Source: Nilaparvata lugens
Lineage: Eukaryota; Arthropoda; Insecta; Hemiptera; Delphacidae
Reading direction: 5' to 3'
Assembly: GCF_014356525.2 (NCBI RefSeq)
Contig: NC_052506.1
Coordinates: forward strand, 21,603,916-21,667,915
Length of the DNA stretch: 64,000 nt
The position numbers were made by a program, and so were the translations under genes. Below, piece after piece: positions 21,199-34,532 of this stretch. Each line of letters starts with the position of its first letter. Positions within the stretch are counted from its first letter, which is position 1. Under the pieces are notes generated by a model. That model did no database searches, was not told where the DNA came from, and saw nothing but the letters and a program-made list of their open reading frames with translations.

Positions 21199-22609
21199 GT
21201 AAGTGGAATGAGTTTTTCGCTTCTATTCGCATATATCTTTCTGGATCTATCAATACGGTACAAAAATGTTTCAACCTAAGCCATTTTCAAGTGAATGAAA
21301 TGGTACTTTTTCTAAGTTTTTTAATTTCCAGATGAATTTTTATCTTATACTTCCCATCCTCAATGCTTGTACAATATACATTCTACTTATTCACTTCTTT
21401 TGAAATAATTAAATTTCTGCTCTTACCGACCAATTTCTAATGTAAATATTTTTTCAACATTTTCTACTGCAAATTTGTTCTAAAATTTAGTGAATAGATA
21501 TTGCTATTTAGGTTATTTTCCAATTCATCCCCTCTCTACCAGTTGATTCCCTTGATTGTGCTTCCCCCAATATTCATTTCTCTCATAAAATTTTTTCAAA
21601 GATTACGTCCCAAGGACTCCAGTTATAAGACAAGGCAGGTCAATGATTTTACATAATCAACACTAAGTTACATAGTTAAACAAGAAGTGATTCAAACCTA
21701 GTTTTGGTTTGAAAGGAACTCTTGTTGCCTACAGTATAAAATACTCTATCAACTAAATCTTTTAATTGAAAATCTTTTTATCAGTATTGCTACTTTTATT
21801 AGTTCTGGTAACTTGTTATAACATTTCTTTCCATTATAATCTGGTTCCTGTTCAAATGACATACTAATGTGAGTCATTATACTTATGATAGTCTGCTCTG
21901 TTTTGTGTATTGTACTAATGTATATTTGAACTTTGGTTCTCACCACTCGTTTGTCACGTACATATTTTCTATAAGTTCTATTTATAGAATAGTACATATT
22001 CTCTATGAATTTTCTATAAATTAATTTGTATAGAAAGATGGTACAGTTAAAAAGCCAGTTTTTTTTTAAATAAAGGCCTACAGGAATCTAACCTATCCAC
22101 TTCTCTGTACACGAGTGCCTTCTTTTGAATCTCAAACATTCTGTCCAAAATTTGTTGATATGAATTTCCCTATACTAAGATAGCATGATATGATATTATA
22201 AATATAAGACCATGATAACAGTACTTTTTTATCATTTAACCTGTCAAGCTGCCGAAAAAACAAAAATACAAGATTAAATTTTATTACATATCTCTATGTA
22301 AGGATGCCATAGGTACTTTATCACTTACGTTAATTTTTTGCTGAGTGGCATAATCTCTTTTATTTTCTCTGTTATTTGATTCTCTGTTATATGATTCAAG
22401 TTAGGATTTTTATATCATTTGAGCCAACCAGTACAATTGGATCAAAATCTTTGGTTTGCTCCCTACGGTACTACTGCATTAATAGGTGCACCCGGCTTAA
22501 AAAACATAGGACATCAAATTAATTTACAATGTTTTTAAGAAGGAGATCACTGCAATCTCAATCTCGTCAATGACTCCACTGGATGTCGTTAGTAGGACTC
22601 TCCCTCCTC

Positions 22610-22831
22610 TATAGTGAGGTCCACGTTATAATGACAGTGGATAAAGATAGAAGAATAGCGATGCCGATTCTCTGCATTAATTAATCATATTTCTTCACTG
22701 TCAAAAACACAATTGGCACCGTTGTGGACCTAGAAAACGATAGTACCACCTTCGGCTTTGTCGAATGATAGACAAGGATAGCAAAACCAAAGTTGATCAA
22801 ATACTGTCATTATAACGTGGACCTTACTATA
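22610..22831. mobile_element. MITE family E, complete short copy
   Basis: Inverted ends TATAGTGAGGTCCACGTTAT and ATAACGTGGACCTTACTATA flank about 220 bp. TA dinucleotides at the ends suggest a Tc1/mariner-type MITE. The CATTATAACGTGG and CACGTTATAATG blocks repeat in other copies. Confidence 0.8.
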
Positions 22832-24257
22832 CCTTTATTTCCCACCGTTTTATTTTTGGTTGCTGTCTTCATAACCTCACTTCGATCATTTTCAGAGCAT
22901 TTCCTTTCATCTATGTTAGATTCTATTTTTTTTTTTGCTTTTAGCCAGCAGTTCCTTTATACTTTTATTTTTTTTTCAAATTTCGATTTTTGTTTCTGTA
23001 CTTCCTCCGACATTAAACTACATTGACTTTCTAGATAATTTAGAATTTCCTTTTTATAGTCTAAATCCTGTAATTTTATTATTTAAAAATTTAATTTCTT
23101 GCACCATCCCTACTTTTTCTTCCTCGGACGTTTTTAGAAATACTTCTAATTGGTTTTTAGTTTGGTGAGACTAATATTTGTAGTTGGGCAAGTTGCTTCA
23201 GAAGCTCTGCAGATGAAGCAACTTTTTCAGCTTTAAAGATCTGGGGGTTTCGGTGATTTTGAATTCACTTGCTGGGAACGCGTTGTTACTCGTGGTTCTG
23301 ATTTTCATCTAAATAATAATAATGCCTCAAATTGTAAACCTCAAGATTTTTTAAGCATTTCTCTTCTCCACATTTGCTTGACAATCCTTCATTCATATGT
23401 ATTTGTGAAGCGAGGTCATTCTATTATACTAAATGAATAGATAAATACATTATTGTAAGATAATTTTTAGATTTCCGAATCAGTCCAACAAGTTCTCGGT
23501 TCATTAAATCCCTACTGATTTTGATAATTTCTTGAGCTTCTAAAACAAATGTAAATTCAGTTTGTGAAGCTTTTCATTATCAAGTTTCTGTTGCAGGCTA
23601 ATAGACAGTCTGCTAAATCGATGCACACTAGTTATAGGGATTGGTGAGAATGGGTTAGGGAGAAGTTAGTTGGAGGTTAAAGTTTAGGTTAGGGACAGTA
23701 TAGAGGTTAGGTTTTAGCTTTTAAATTGTAATATGATGGGTATTATTAAGCATTTTTTGATTATTTCAGAATCAATATCATATGATACTGTATCAACTTC
23801 ATTGTTTCACTCACACTGAGTAGAACTGTTTATAAATATTTCTTTACCAATGAATGTATGCAATTTTTACTATTCTTTTAGTCTTGAAAATCAGTTCTGT
23901 ATTATTTAATCAGGTACTGTTTATTATTTATTAATCAGTTCTGTTATTATAATAATAATTACATTATATAATAAACTGGGTATTCATTTCCAATCATATT
24001 TGAAAAGAGTGATATAAGAGAAAATGATGGTTGATAATATAGTTTCATTTTTCATTTGATGAACGAGTGCATTGCCTATGTTTAATTTGTTATTTATCTG
24101 AAATAGATGAATTTTTGCCTGTCTGTCCTCTGGACTTTTGAAAGCAGCAGGAACTAGATGAACTGAGAACTTGACGTACGGTAGGCTACTGAAGTTTCCT
24201 ACTAGGGCTGATTCTCGATCAACATCTTGATGAAGTGATTGTCATCCATAATTTTTT

Positions 24258-24340
24258 CGTACCATAAGTACATAATCAAAACCATAGGGAGAGAAAAAAT
24301 AATCTAACCTCGTGCTATTCCTCTCCCAAATTTAGATAAG
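24258..24340. repeat. Short dispersed repeat near the last exon
   Basis: CATAGGGAGAGAAAAAATA and GTGCTATTCCTCTCCCAAATT recur at 57390-57465. They end just upstream of the branch-point region of the terminal CBP-like exon. Confidence 0.6.
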
Positions 24341-24383
24341 GTTACACATTTTGAGCAAGGAATTGTGAATGTTTGTCTTGCAG

Positions 24384-24529
24384 AGAAGAAAAGGCAGGAC
24401 CAACTGCAAGAGCAGCAGCAGCAGCAGCAGTTGGCGCAGGCGCAAGGTGACGAGGCAGCATCCATCCCACCAGAGATGTCCCTCGACGAACTTACTGACT
24501 TACTCAACCGGTGCTTGATCCAGAATTGA
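24384..24529 (+). CDS. nej-like: CBP/p300-like gene, terminal exon: Gln-rich tail and stop
   Basis: The acceptor is TCTTGCAG (ending 24383). AG completes the codon opened by G at 21198, giving Glu, and the frame runs to TGA at 24527-24529. It continues KIX helix 3 with EKKRQDQLQEQ (CBP: EEKRRSRLHKQ), then a run of six CAG codons, then QAQGDEAASIPPEMSLDEL and TDLLNRCLIQN before the stop. In CBP the protein continues for well over a thousand residues with the bromodomain, acetyltransferase, ZZ and TAZ2 domains; none can follow here. The last residues contain LTDLL, an LxxLL-type motif. A polyadenylation signal follows at 24704. The composition of the CAG run and the clear stop suggest a genuine terminal exon rather than read-through into an intron. 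Confidence 0.85.
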
Positions 24530-24703
24530 AACCCAAGTTTGAACTAAACTCTCCTATCATTTTCACGTTTTTAACCTTGTGAACTTGTGTATATACTTAC
24601 ACAGTATTCATATTTAACTTTATATCTTTATACAATTCACTACTGACGAAATATTCCTTTTCGATATTGTACTATTGCAACCAGCTCAAGTTAGATCCTT
24701 ATC

Positions 24704-24709
24704 AATAAA
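24704..24709 (+). terminator. Polyadenylation signal of the CBP-like gene
   Basis: AATAAA lies 175 bp after the stop codon and is followed by a T-rich stretch (CGTTTTCTCC). This implies a 3' UTR of about 200 bp. It is the best candidate in the region, judged by position and sequence only. Confidence 0.65.
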
Positions 24710-24822
24710 GCGTTTTCTCCAAGTACTAAGATCCTGGTTGATTGTGAATCCATTTTATTCAGTTAAGGATTTCATTACTGCTGATCACAACACCCTATTC
24801 AATTTAATATACTGTAATGTTA

Positions 24823-25878
<1,056 letters not shown>

Positions 25879-26175
25879 ATTTCTAGTTTAATTGAAGCAG
25901 TAGATCCTCAACTGATGAATTTTATTTGAAGCGGCAAAAAATACTATAGTGAGGTTCACGTTATTATGGCAGTGTTTGATTAGCAATAGTATTGCTATCC
26001 TTGTCTATCATTCAACAAAGCGGATAGCGCTTTCTCTTTCTCGCTTTGCTCTGTTGTCACATCGTCTTTTAACAATGTAGTATCAATAATAATTTGACAA
26101 AATATTTCATCTTAACTATGAAAAATCATTATAAAATTATTGAAAAAAAATTATATCTTGCTTAATAAAATATAA

Positions 26176-26844
26176 TCCTATACTATTAAACGAGCAACTT
26201 CTGTTTATATGTTTGGATGTTTAGATGTTTACATGTTTATAATATGTTTATATGTTTGTATTTCACCGGATCTCGAAAACGGCTCTAACGATTCTCACAA
26301 AATTCAGAACATAGTAGGTTAATAATATAAAGATTCGATTGCACTAGGTCTCATCCCTGGGAAAACTCGCTGAAGGACATTAAAAGGATAATTATTATTC
26401 ATCCTTGGAAAAACAGCTGATAATAATTATTTCGTCGTATGTTGGTGATGGAAGTGAGTGAGCAAGTTCATGTGTGTGGGACTGTGTCAAAATTATGACT
26501 CAGCTGTTGAACTTTTGTAATCATTCAATCAGGTACTTAGTGCCGGTTGCAAAAAAGCCGGGATATTTTCAATCCTGATTAATTCCAGTAGATCCATCTT
26601 TTTGAAGTATATTGTCTTCTCTGATATGGTTTACGTGAAGTTAATCAGGATTAAAATTTAACCGGCTTTTGTGCAACTGGGCCTTTGTGAGGGAAATTTT
26701 TGCATTCCTCTAGGAATTGATTTCAATTTACTGTGATTAGAAAGAACATTCCTGTATGAATGTTTTGAATGTTATTATAATTTATTCTTTCGTAATAATT
26801 ATTTTATGCTTTTGTACTCCAGAGCGAAGCTCGGTCCCCGATAT
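26176..26844 (+). mobile_element. Helitron-like element family C, copy 1
   Basis: It begins TCCTATACTATTAAACGAGC after an A and ends with the hairpin GAGCGAAGCTC followed by GGTCCCCGATAT. It is the same length as the copy at 37871-38538. The 5' TC and 3' hairpin fit Helitrons or Helentrons, but there is no CTRR end, so the class is tentative. It carries MITE K at 26541-26683. A CTCGAAAACGGCTCTAACGA box lies at about 26272. Confidence 0.65.
26541..26683. mobile_element. MITE family K, copy 1, inside element C
   Basis: TGCCGGTTGCA and the inverted TGCAACTGGGC ends, with AATCCTGATTAATT and TTAATCAGGATTAAAATTT inside. It is at the same place in both C copies, and alone at 41933-42082. Confidence 0.7.
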
Positions 26845-26994
26845 TCGATTATTAAAATTAGAATAAACAGTTCACATCACATCAATAAACCGGTATTAGC
26901 TATCGTCTATAGAAGGCATTGACAAGACAGAGGATCGGCAACGTTGTTCTACTATGTTCCTTCATTGCCATTATAACGTGGACCTCACTATAGA

Positions 26995-27355
26995 AGTCAC
27001 CTGCTTGTTTTGGTTGGCAGAAAGTCGAGGATCCCTACAGCCGCCTTCTATAGAGGATAACTGATACCGTTATATACTAGTAGTTCTGAGAGCAGTAGAC
27101 CTCGCGCTGTCATAAACCACAGTCTTCTCTAATACTGTCCATCAGAGTAAATTCTGTCCTGTCCTGTCGTGTTGGCGAGATATCAGTGTGTAAACTACTC
27201 ATGGCTGTTGGGTGTATCAAAAATGCTGACATCAAAAGTTAATCTTTTTCAAGACATACAGGGTTGCCAAATCTTTATATTTGACTCCATTGACCGAGCG
27301 AAGTGAGGTCTAAGATTCAAGTCGACGGTTTGGCATTTTTCTTAATGTTTAAATG
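26995..27355. repeat. Repeat family I, longer copy
   Basis: It contains GTGTTGGCGAGATATCAGTG and ACCGAGCGAAGTGAGGTCTA, both found at 10930-11075 or 6018-6066 in the other orientation. It ends where the duplicated piece of the CBP-like last exon begins. Confidence 0.5.
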
Positions 27356-27459
27356 CCCTCGACGAACTTACTGACTTACTCAACCGGTGCTTGATCCAGA
27401 ATTGAAACCCAAGTTTGAACTAAACTCTCCTATCATTTTCACGTTTTTAACCTTGTGAA
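27356..27459 (+). pseudogene. Duplicated fragment of the CBP-like terminal exon and 3' UTR
   Basis: These 104 bases are identical to 24480-24583, covering the last 16 codons, the stop and the first 54 bases of 3' UTR. No splice acceptor precedes it; an in-frame TAA lies just upstream, so it cannot be used as an exon. It is bounded on the left by family I sequence. The perfect identity implies a recent event or an assembly error. Confidence 0.9.
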
Positions 27460-27553
27460 TTATAAAATATAATTATGAATAATCATAATAATGATTATCA
27501 TAAAAATTAATCATAAAAATCATAATAATGAATTTTAAAGATTGAGATTAAAT

Positions 27554-28140
27554 ACAGAGTGATTATAAAAGGACTTTACAACTTTGAAAGCGCATCAGAT
27601 TTCACATTTAAATCTGTATTGAAATTACTTACAGAATTGAGAAAGGTTTCATTTTGTTACAAAACACTTCAAGTTTAAGGTGTACCGTAGGTGTTATTTT
27701 GGTCCGATGTGACAGCCGTTGTAATACAATACAACATACATCCCACCGATAATCGAATTCTTGCCACTCTCTTACCAGCATATATCAGGCGTAACTTGTG
27801 CAACCACAGCGATCTGTTTGTGATCCGATTTCGGAGGTCCTTAAGATTGTCTGGTAGAGGTGGCACAAGAATCTTATCCATGATGAAACCCCACAGAAAG
27901 AAATCCGTCGGTGTTAAATTTGGTGAGCAAGGTGGCCATTGGCCCTGAACAGCCAATCCGCGAAGTTGAAAGCGAATGTATAGAGAATCCGAAAGCTCTC
28001 CATGGAATTGAGATGGTGCACCATCATGCTGAAGGAAAAGGGCACTTGTTCATCTTGTTCAGCATGACGGTCCACCACCTTATTTCCTCGGAGAAGTTTG
28101 GGATTTTCTTTGCCACGCCAGTGTGAATTGTGCCTTACAT
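27554..28140 (-). pseudogene. Mariner-like transposase remnant
   Basis: On the - strand from about 28040 the text reads LFLQHDGAPSQFHGEL, then QLRGLAVQGQWPPCSPNLTP, then TDFFLWGFIMDKILVPPLP and LKDLRNRIT. This is the second and third catalytic region of a Tc1/mariner-superfamily DDE transposase (the QHDGAP and WPP-SP-LTP-DFFLWG boxes). A frame break near 27960 and missing N-terminal half make it inactive. The sequence ACAGAGTGATTATAAAAGG at about 27556 may be the inverted terminus. Confidence 0.8.
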
Positions 28141-28199
28141 CAAAATAAAGAAAAACATATCAGTAAACATGGTTCCGAAAATGCTCTGTTTGTTACCGA

Positions 28200-31100
28200 G
28201 ATAATGATGGTGGAAGATTTCAAATTTTCTTCAAATCATCAATTTTATAATTTTGTGGCGGCCTCATGAGGGTACTTAAGTGGTCATTTCTTATGTAAAA
28301 TTAGCGGAGAAATCCAATGGAACCTGTTAAAAATTGTGTTAACTTGAACGGTCATTGATTAAATGGACAAAATATGCTAAAAGCTCACTTTTTCAACTTC
28401 AAAGGGATAGAAATACGATACTGTTGTCCTTGATTTTTGAGGGTTATTTGAATTATACAATAATGTAGCGAATTCAATTCTGAAGAAAAAATGTTCAGTT
28501 ACTTATTCGTCTAAAACGCACCAAACAGCAATATAAAATCTGTTCAAACAAATTTTTTTTCATCTGTTTGTGGGGTGAATCGGTCCAGGGATCAACTTGT
28601 GAGACTGAGATTGTATACTTCTGATATCTATACTCCACTTTCTCTCAAATTTAATTCAATTAAATTTATTTTAATTACTTTATCAATACAAATTAATTCA
28701 TTTTGATGGATTGTAGAGCATAACATTTAAATTTCTTTGACATTGATGTATTGAATGAATATAGGTAGCACTTATAAGTGAGTAGGGTGAATAAATAAAA
28801 TGCATACATTTGAACTATTTATGCTTAACAATTTATTCCCTTACAATACAATTTAGATTGTAAACACATTATTGGAAGATGCTAATTCTTCATCTTCGAT
28901 TAATATCTTTAATAAATAAATTGCAAATAAATGTCAACAATCAACAAAAAGTATATTATAAAGCGATGGTACTGTAAGAGACTAGAATAACTTTTATAGC
29001 TCAAATGAAATGCCCAGTTGTGGATCCATTTTGATCCACAGTGTAAAAATTAAATCCTGTCAAACTGAGCTGTAGTGAGAAGAAAAACAAGCTTGCGGTA
29101 GCCTTCATTTGTAAAACCTACTCTTTAGTTGATGGTATGCTTTATATTTTTGTTCTTTCACTTTCAGCCATCTTGAAAAGAATAGTCTTTGATTGAAATT
29201 AAGCTAATAACGATCTATATTATTTGAATAAAATTTTCGCCAAATATAAATATCGGTACTAAAACTTTTTCACATTGGATTAAAAGTATTATTATTTGAA
29301 TACCGTATGTTATACGTTAGAATTCCAAAACCAGGGAGTTGAATGTTCAATGTATTAGCTCTATCCATGCATCCCATGAGTTTTATAGTCAGTATATTTT
29401 TTTATAATTGATTTGGTTTTTAATAGAAGATTAGTTGAACAATTTTTCATATTTCAAATTACTTTTATCATATTTTTAGATGAGCTAGTTACATTTTGAT
29501 CGAAAATAAATACATGAATGTATTGAACAATACTTAAGAGAAATTATTCCATTATATTTTTTTAATTTAGTAAAAATTAAAAATTATTATCAACACTATC
29601 AACAACATACCTTCCATCTATTTGAATTATCCAAATTTATTATATTACTGCTCCATAGTTTATAATGGATTACAGTTGTACCGTATGTTCACACTCTTTA
29701 TCATGAGTTAGTGAAAATAATTATATTTTTGTGCAATGTCGTTATTACTTCAAAAATTAATTTCTTACATTGATATACTGAAAAAGCCTTGAGAGTTATA
29801 TCGCCATTCAAGATAAAAAATTAGTGAACAAGCACTTTGCCTAGAAGAAAGAATTAGAATGGAACATTCTTGAGTATCGCATCGCACATCTCTATAAAAT
29901 ATTGTTTAAACTAAAATAACTACTACATGAATAGATTTCAGCTGGTTGCTGCATCAAGGAAAATAAACTATATCAAACTTGGTTACATTCAATGAGACCA
30001 ATGCTCAATATGACTAAGAATTTTACGGTACCATTCAATTGATACAGAATTAGTTGAGCTACTAGAAGTACATACTCTAGTATGAATAGACTGATCGTTT
30101 ACACTAGTGCAAATGTTTTTCTTAATAAGGTGAGATAAGGAAATATAGTTATTATGTAAGGAGTATGATTTTTATAAAAATAGTAATAACAAGATATAGT
30201 ATTCATTGTTAGGTATATCAATAATACTATGATAATAATTATTGTTGTTATCTACAAAGGGCAAGAGCAGAAAGCATTTTACATACATCAGCCATTGATT
30301 GATTTATCGAAGATTATAGCACAATTCCCAATCTCATCTGCAGTCAAGAAATTCGAGATGAATCTTGTCAGGTAGAACATTGTTTTGATTTGATAATTAG
30401 TTTCATTACAACAGAGGCTTCTGCTTGAGACCATTACTTATTCGAGCATTTCTTATAGCACATGGGTGATTTTTAAACTTTTAATTCGCAATCGTTAAAA
30501 GTATCTTCACTTGAAAATTTAGGTTATAGGCCTACACACAGCTTAATAATACATACCTTATTATAAGCTATTAGCAGTGAATGAAAGCTGTAAAACAGAA
30601 TTCATTTCAGGAAGCATTTACAGCTATAATGCAGTTTAGGATTGACCTTTGAACGGCATTTTTAAAATGTGTCTCAGGTCTACTGTGATTTCTTTCTCTT
30701 AAGTAACCAAGAACTTCTCATTAAAAGAAAACAAGTCATTAAAATTAGACTCAAAACAAAGTCTAGATTAGAGTCATCAAGGTTACCGTATTTCAAGGAA
30801 ATGGCGAAATATGCTTACGCCAATGAAGTGGAACTAGAGTTGACATCAAGTAGCCTATAACAAATTAATGGTTTTGAAAAAGTTTTCTCGTATTGTATTT
30901 ATAAGATGAGTGGGAAATCAAAGGACTCCATGCTCACATTCAACCTACTCTTTTAAAAAACAGGCTAATTACTGTAGGTTCCAACTATGAAAACAAGATA
31001 ATAAAAATTCTGTAGGATTGTTAATCAAATATTTAACAATCAAACGGTTCAGAACAAATTTTCTTGTGAAGAGAAGCCTAGAAGAATTTCTGTAATGCTT

Positions 31101-34100
31101 AAATGTAGATTTATGTTCATATACAGTAGCCTACCGTATGAAAGACTTCTGCTTGATTTTAGAAACTTATTACTTGAAAATTTATATTAGCTTCTCCATT
31201 TCACAATAGGCTACACTGAATACCAAGTTGTTGATAGCAAAGTTGATTGATGGTTATTCCACGACTTTAATTATCATACAAATTGAACTTTACGGAATAT
31301 GAGAATGAATATTTTTTTTATCTGACTAGGTTTCATGGATCTGAATATGCACTCAATTCTTTTTACAAAAAATTTAGTGAATTTTGTAAGCCAATTCGAC
31401 AATCGAATTTATCCGAATTGAATATCGAAGATGAGTGTAATAATACTTCAATTCAGATTTTTTATGAAATAAAAATAAAATATATTGTCTATGTTGAGGC
31501 ATCAAAAATACTTGATTGAGTTTCTGTTCTGTTGATTAGCGATTCACTGAGACGATTATGATTCCAACATATACTTCATTTCCTAAATCTATTCTCTATC
31601 TATGATATTAAGAACACTTTTACATAACTTACTTATTTTCCAGTTCTAAACTGGTTGATAATATTATTATTTGACCATTACTGTATTGTAAAAATGCAAT
31701 CCTTAACGCTTATGTAACTTCAAGATCTTATCACTAGGTAAGTTCACAATAGACTGCGTTGAATTAGTTTTAAAGATGTAGAATATTGTATCGAAAGAGG
31801 TAATTCAGACAATATTGTTTAATTATAATGTATTCACCTTGATAACATGAGCATGCATTAATCAAATCAATTCTCAGCTAGTGTTATTTCTTCAAAATTT
31901 TAGCACCATTGGATATGCTTGATACCAATGATAGAAGATAATTTTTCAACAAATTAGGAAACAAACTTTTCAAGTACATTGATGTATGATGAAGAGATTA
32001 ATAGGTACCCGAAGAATATGAAGTTTGGTTTTGATTTATTCCAATATGTTAACTTTAGCAATGGATTCTCCAATTTCATCTTGACTAAACCGATGGTGAT
32101 TAAAAGTTTTCATAATTTGATGAATTAATTCCGCCATTCACCTGTTATGAAAATTATGCGTTACTAATACAATATATTGTAATAGAAATAATTGATATTT
32201 ACTGGGTCGTAGCTCAATAGTACTAATGAAAATTCTATCTTAGCCTGGATAATATCGTTGAGACGAATATCCAGCATGCATTGGAAATATTTTTGCTTTT
32301 TAAATATTGTGTTCTTTAATCTTGAAATTATGCCATCAGTGATCAATAGTCACCATAGCCCTGCTTGGTCTCAAACCACTATTCGCATAATTAATGCATT
32401 TGGAAACAACCGATTTTGTTTAAATAACTTGAGCTCCCAAGCTTACAACTTTATGGTAGAATCAAACAAGATTTGTATATACATCCATTTCTTTCTAAAC
32501 TAATTTTCAATATAATATGTTATTAAAATGGTCTAGCCATCCGTATGTTAATGACGTAATTTAGCTTATCATTGAAAGTTAAAGCTTTTCCCATAGAATA
32601 AAAAGGCTAGTTGAGCCAACATGGAAGAGAAATAACTGCTTAAAAAAAATCACATCAGTAATATAAAATAATACTAGTTATCCAAGTAACTATAAGTAAT
32701 AATGACAGATTAAAATAAAATGATTCCTAAATCAAGCAATTACTCAAAGCATTAAACATCTGAATCATTATGAGTATTGGGGCTTATTTTAAGGATGAGT
32801 GTAAAGTTTTAGAGCCAAATATCGGTGACTCCTAGAATTATTTATCACTATAAAGTTGCAACGTGAACTTTTATAATAATCTTATACTTTTATCATATTA
32901 ACATCCTAAACATAGTTGAAAGTTGATTACGTTTACTCACTAGCCTAGATGCTAATTGATTTGTATGTTATTTGGCAGTCCAAAAATCCCGAACTTCCCA
33001 TGGATTTCGATCAAACGATTAAAATACAACTTCTTCATAAATGATATCGGTAAAAGTAACTTAGATTTATATGATTGCCTGCTTTCCTATTCTCCAGCAC
33101 CCTTCTAAATTGACAGAGAAACTGGGTAATGAAATCATCACAATATGATAAATGTTAACTCAAACTCTCATTAATGCAGTGAACTTTTTTATTTTCTGAA
33201 CCATGGATGAGTTTCTCATCAGCCAATAATATTGATGATAGGTATATTCCGAATTTAATCACAAATATAGGCTAAGTTGCTGATAAACTTCATCTTCTTA
33301 TTTTACTTCTCTGGAAAGAAATCACGTTATCTTTTAAATAAAGCTTTTCATGAACAAGCATTTCTATTCAAGTTATTTAATTTGAAAATTTAATTGTAGA
33401 CAAAGCTTTTTTAGAGACAAGGAGTAATGATTTGAGAGTTTTTAAGGATAGATTCATGAATTCGTTGAATATTATACCACATTCAATTGACTTATGAGGG
33501 GAGACTAAAGAAGACGGAGCAATGATTCTCGTACCTTAATTGTCTTTTGAGGGAGGTTTGATTAGAGAGTTCATACAGCGTAAAATTCCGTAATAGATTT
33601 TTACAGAAAATTTGTTGAGTTAGTTATGTAATTAAGTCTCATTCAACATTTATAGTATAATATATCATAGAGCACAATATTATTTCATTCCAGTTGTACT
33701 CCAAAATACGATTGAAATAAAGCCAGGCAGAGCTCTTTTCAAGCTCATTAATAAAGTGGGGGATTAAGATCCATGTAATAAACTATTCGAGCACCGTTAG
33801 TTGAAAACCAGATCTAATCTATGAAGCATTCTTTTTTAAAGATTCCATATGGAACAATAGCTATTTTAGAAAAATAGGTAGCAGATTGTAACGTTGAAAC
33901 TAAGATGATTTTATTAACCAGTAAGTGGAAAACCACTATTGTAAAATTGGAAATGTGTGATGTTTCTTTAATATCTGATTCTTCCCTACCAATTTATGGA
34001 ATTTGTGTGTCATAACGATAAAATGCGACATCATATTATGTAGTACTGTATCTTTCAATACCCATCTCACATTTTGATCATCATTTATACTAATTGTACA

Positions 34101-34440
34101 ATAAATAATTATTATAAATGATGATAGATTATTCATCATATCTGATTTTTGGTACCAGTGAGCTGATAGCTGTTGGAAATCTCTTGGGATATTAGTTTTA
34201 GGTAAAGTTTACACGATTCTAAATGATGTTTTGGAATGATTAGAAGATACTGATTGACATGATTGTTTTTTATGATAGCTCTATATTATGATTGTTCATT
34301 ATTTTAGTTGAGTCTAGATGAGTTGTGGAAAGAGATAAGTAGTAGAAGTAGAATTAGATTGAAGAAGCGTGCATGATGGTGGATGTCTGGCAGAGCAGAG
34401 GGGGGAGGGACACAGCAGAGAAGCCCGTGACTGAAGGCAT
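28200..34440. other. Repeat-poor AT-rich stretch downstream of the IQ gene
   Basis: No recognisable transposon, exon or RNA gene. It lies immediately 3' of the igl-like terminal exon on the - strand, and part of it may be a long 3' UTR. Several TTTATT (AATAAA on the - strand) sites exist, the first within about 650 bp (33910-33915), so the 3' end cannot be set. ORFs at 30669-30860 and 31283-31519 show no family features. Confidence 0.35.
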
Positions 34441-34532
34441 CTAGACGCGAACCGCCGAACCACCGTCAACCGCCGTTGACTGCTGAACCGCCGTCAACCG
34501 CCGTTGACCGCCGAACCTCCGTCAACCGCCGT
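34440..34532 (-). repeat. GC-rich minisatellite abutting the stop codon
   Basis: On the - strand, a unit of about 23 bp (AACGGCGGTTGACGG type) repeats about four times, starting at the base after the TGA at 34533-34535. It is unusually GC-rich for the window and lies in the presumed 3' UTR. Confidence 0.8.

Larger units (their letters stand above)
25945..26992. mobile_element. MITE family E, interrupted by element C
   Basis: The left end TATAGTGAGGTTCACGTTAT is at 25945 and the right end ATAACGTGGACCTCACTATA closes at 26992. The C element at 26176-26844 lies between them, so about 380 bp belongs to E itself. Confidence 0.75.

Noticed and set aside
24304..24507. - strand Cys/Ser-rich ORF
   Set aside because: Antisense of the CAG run in the terminal CBP-like exon.
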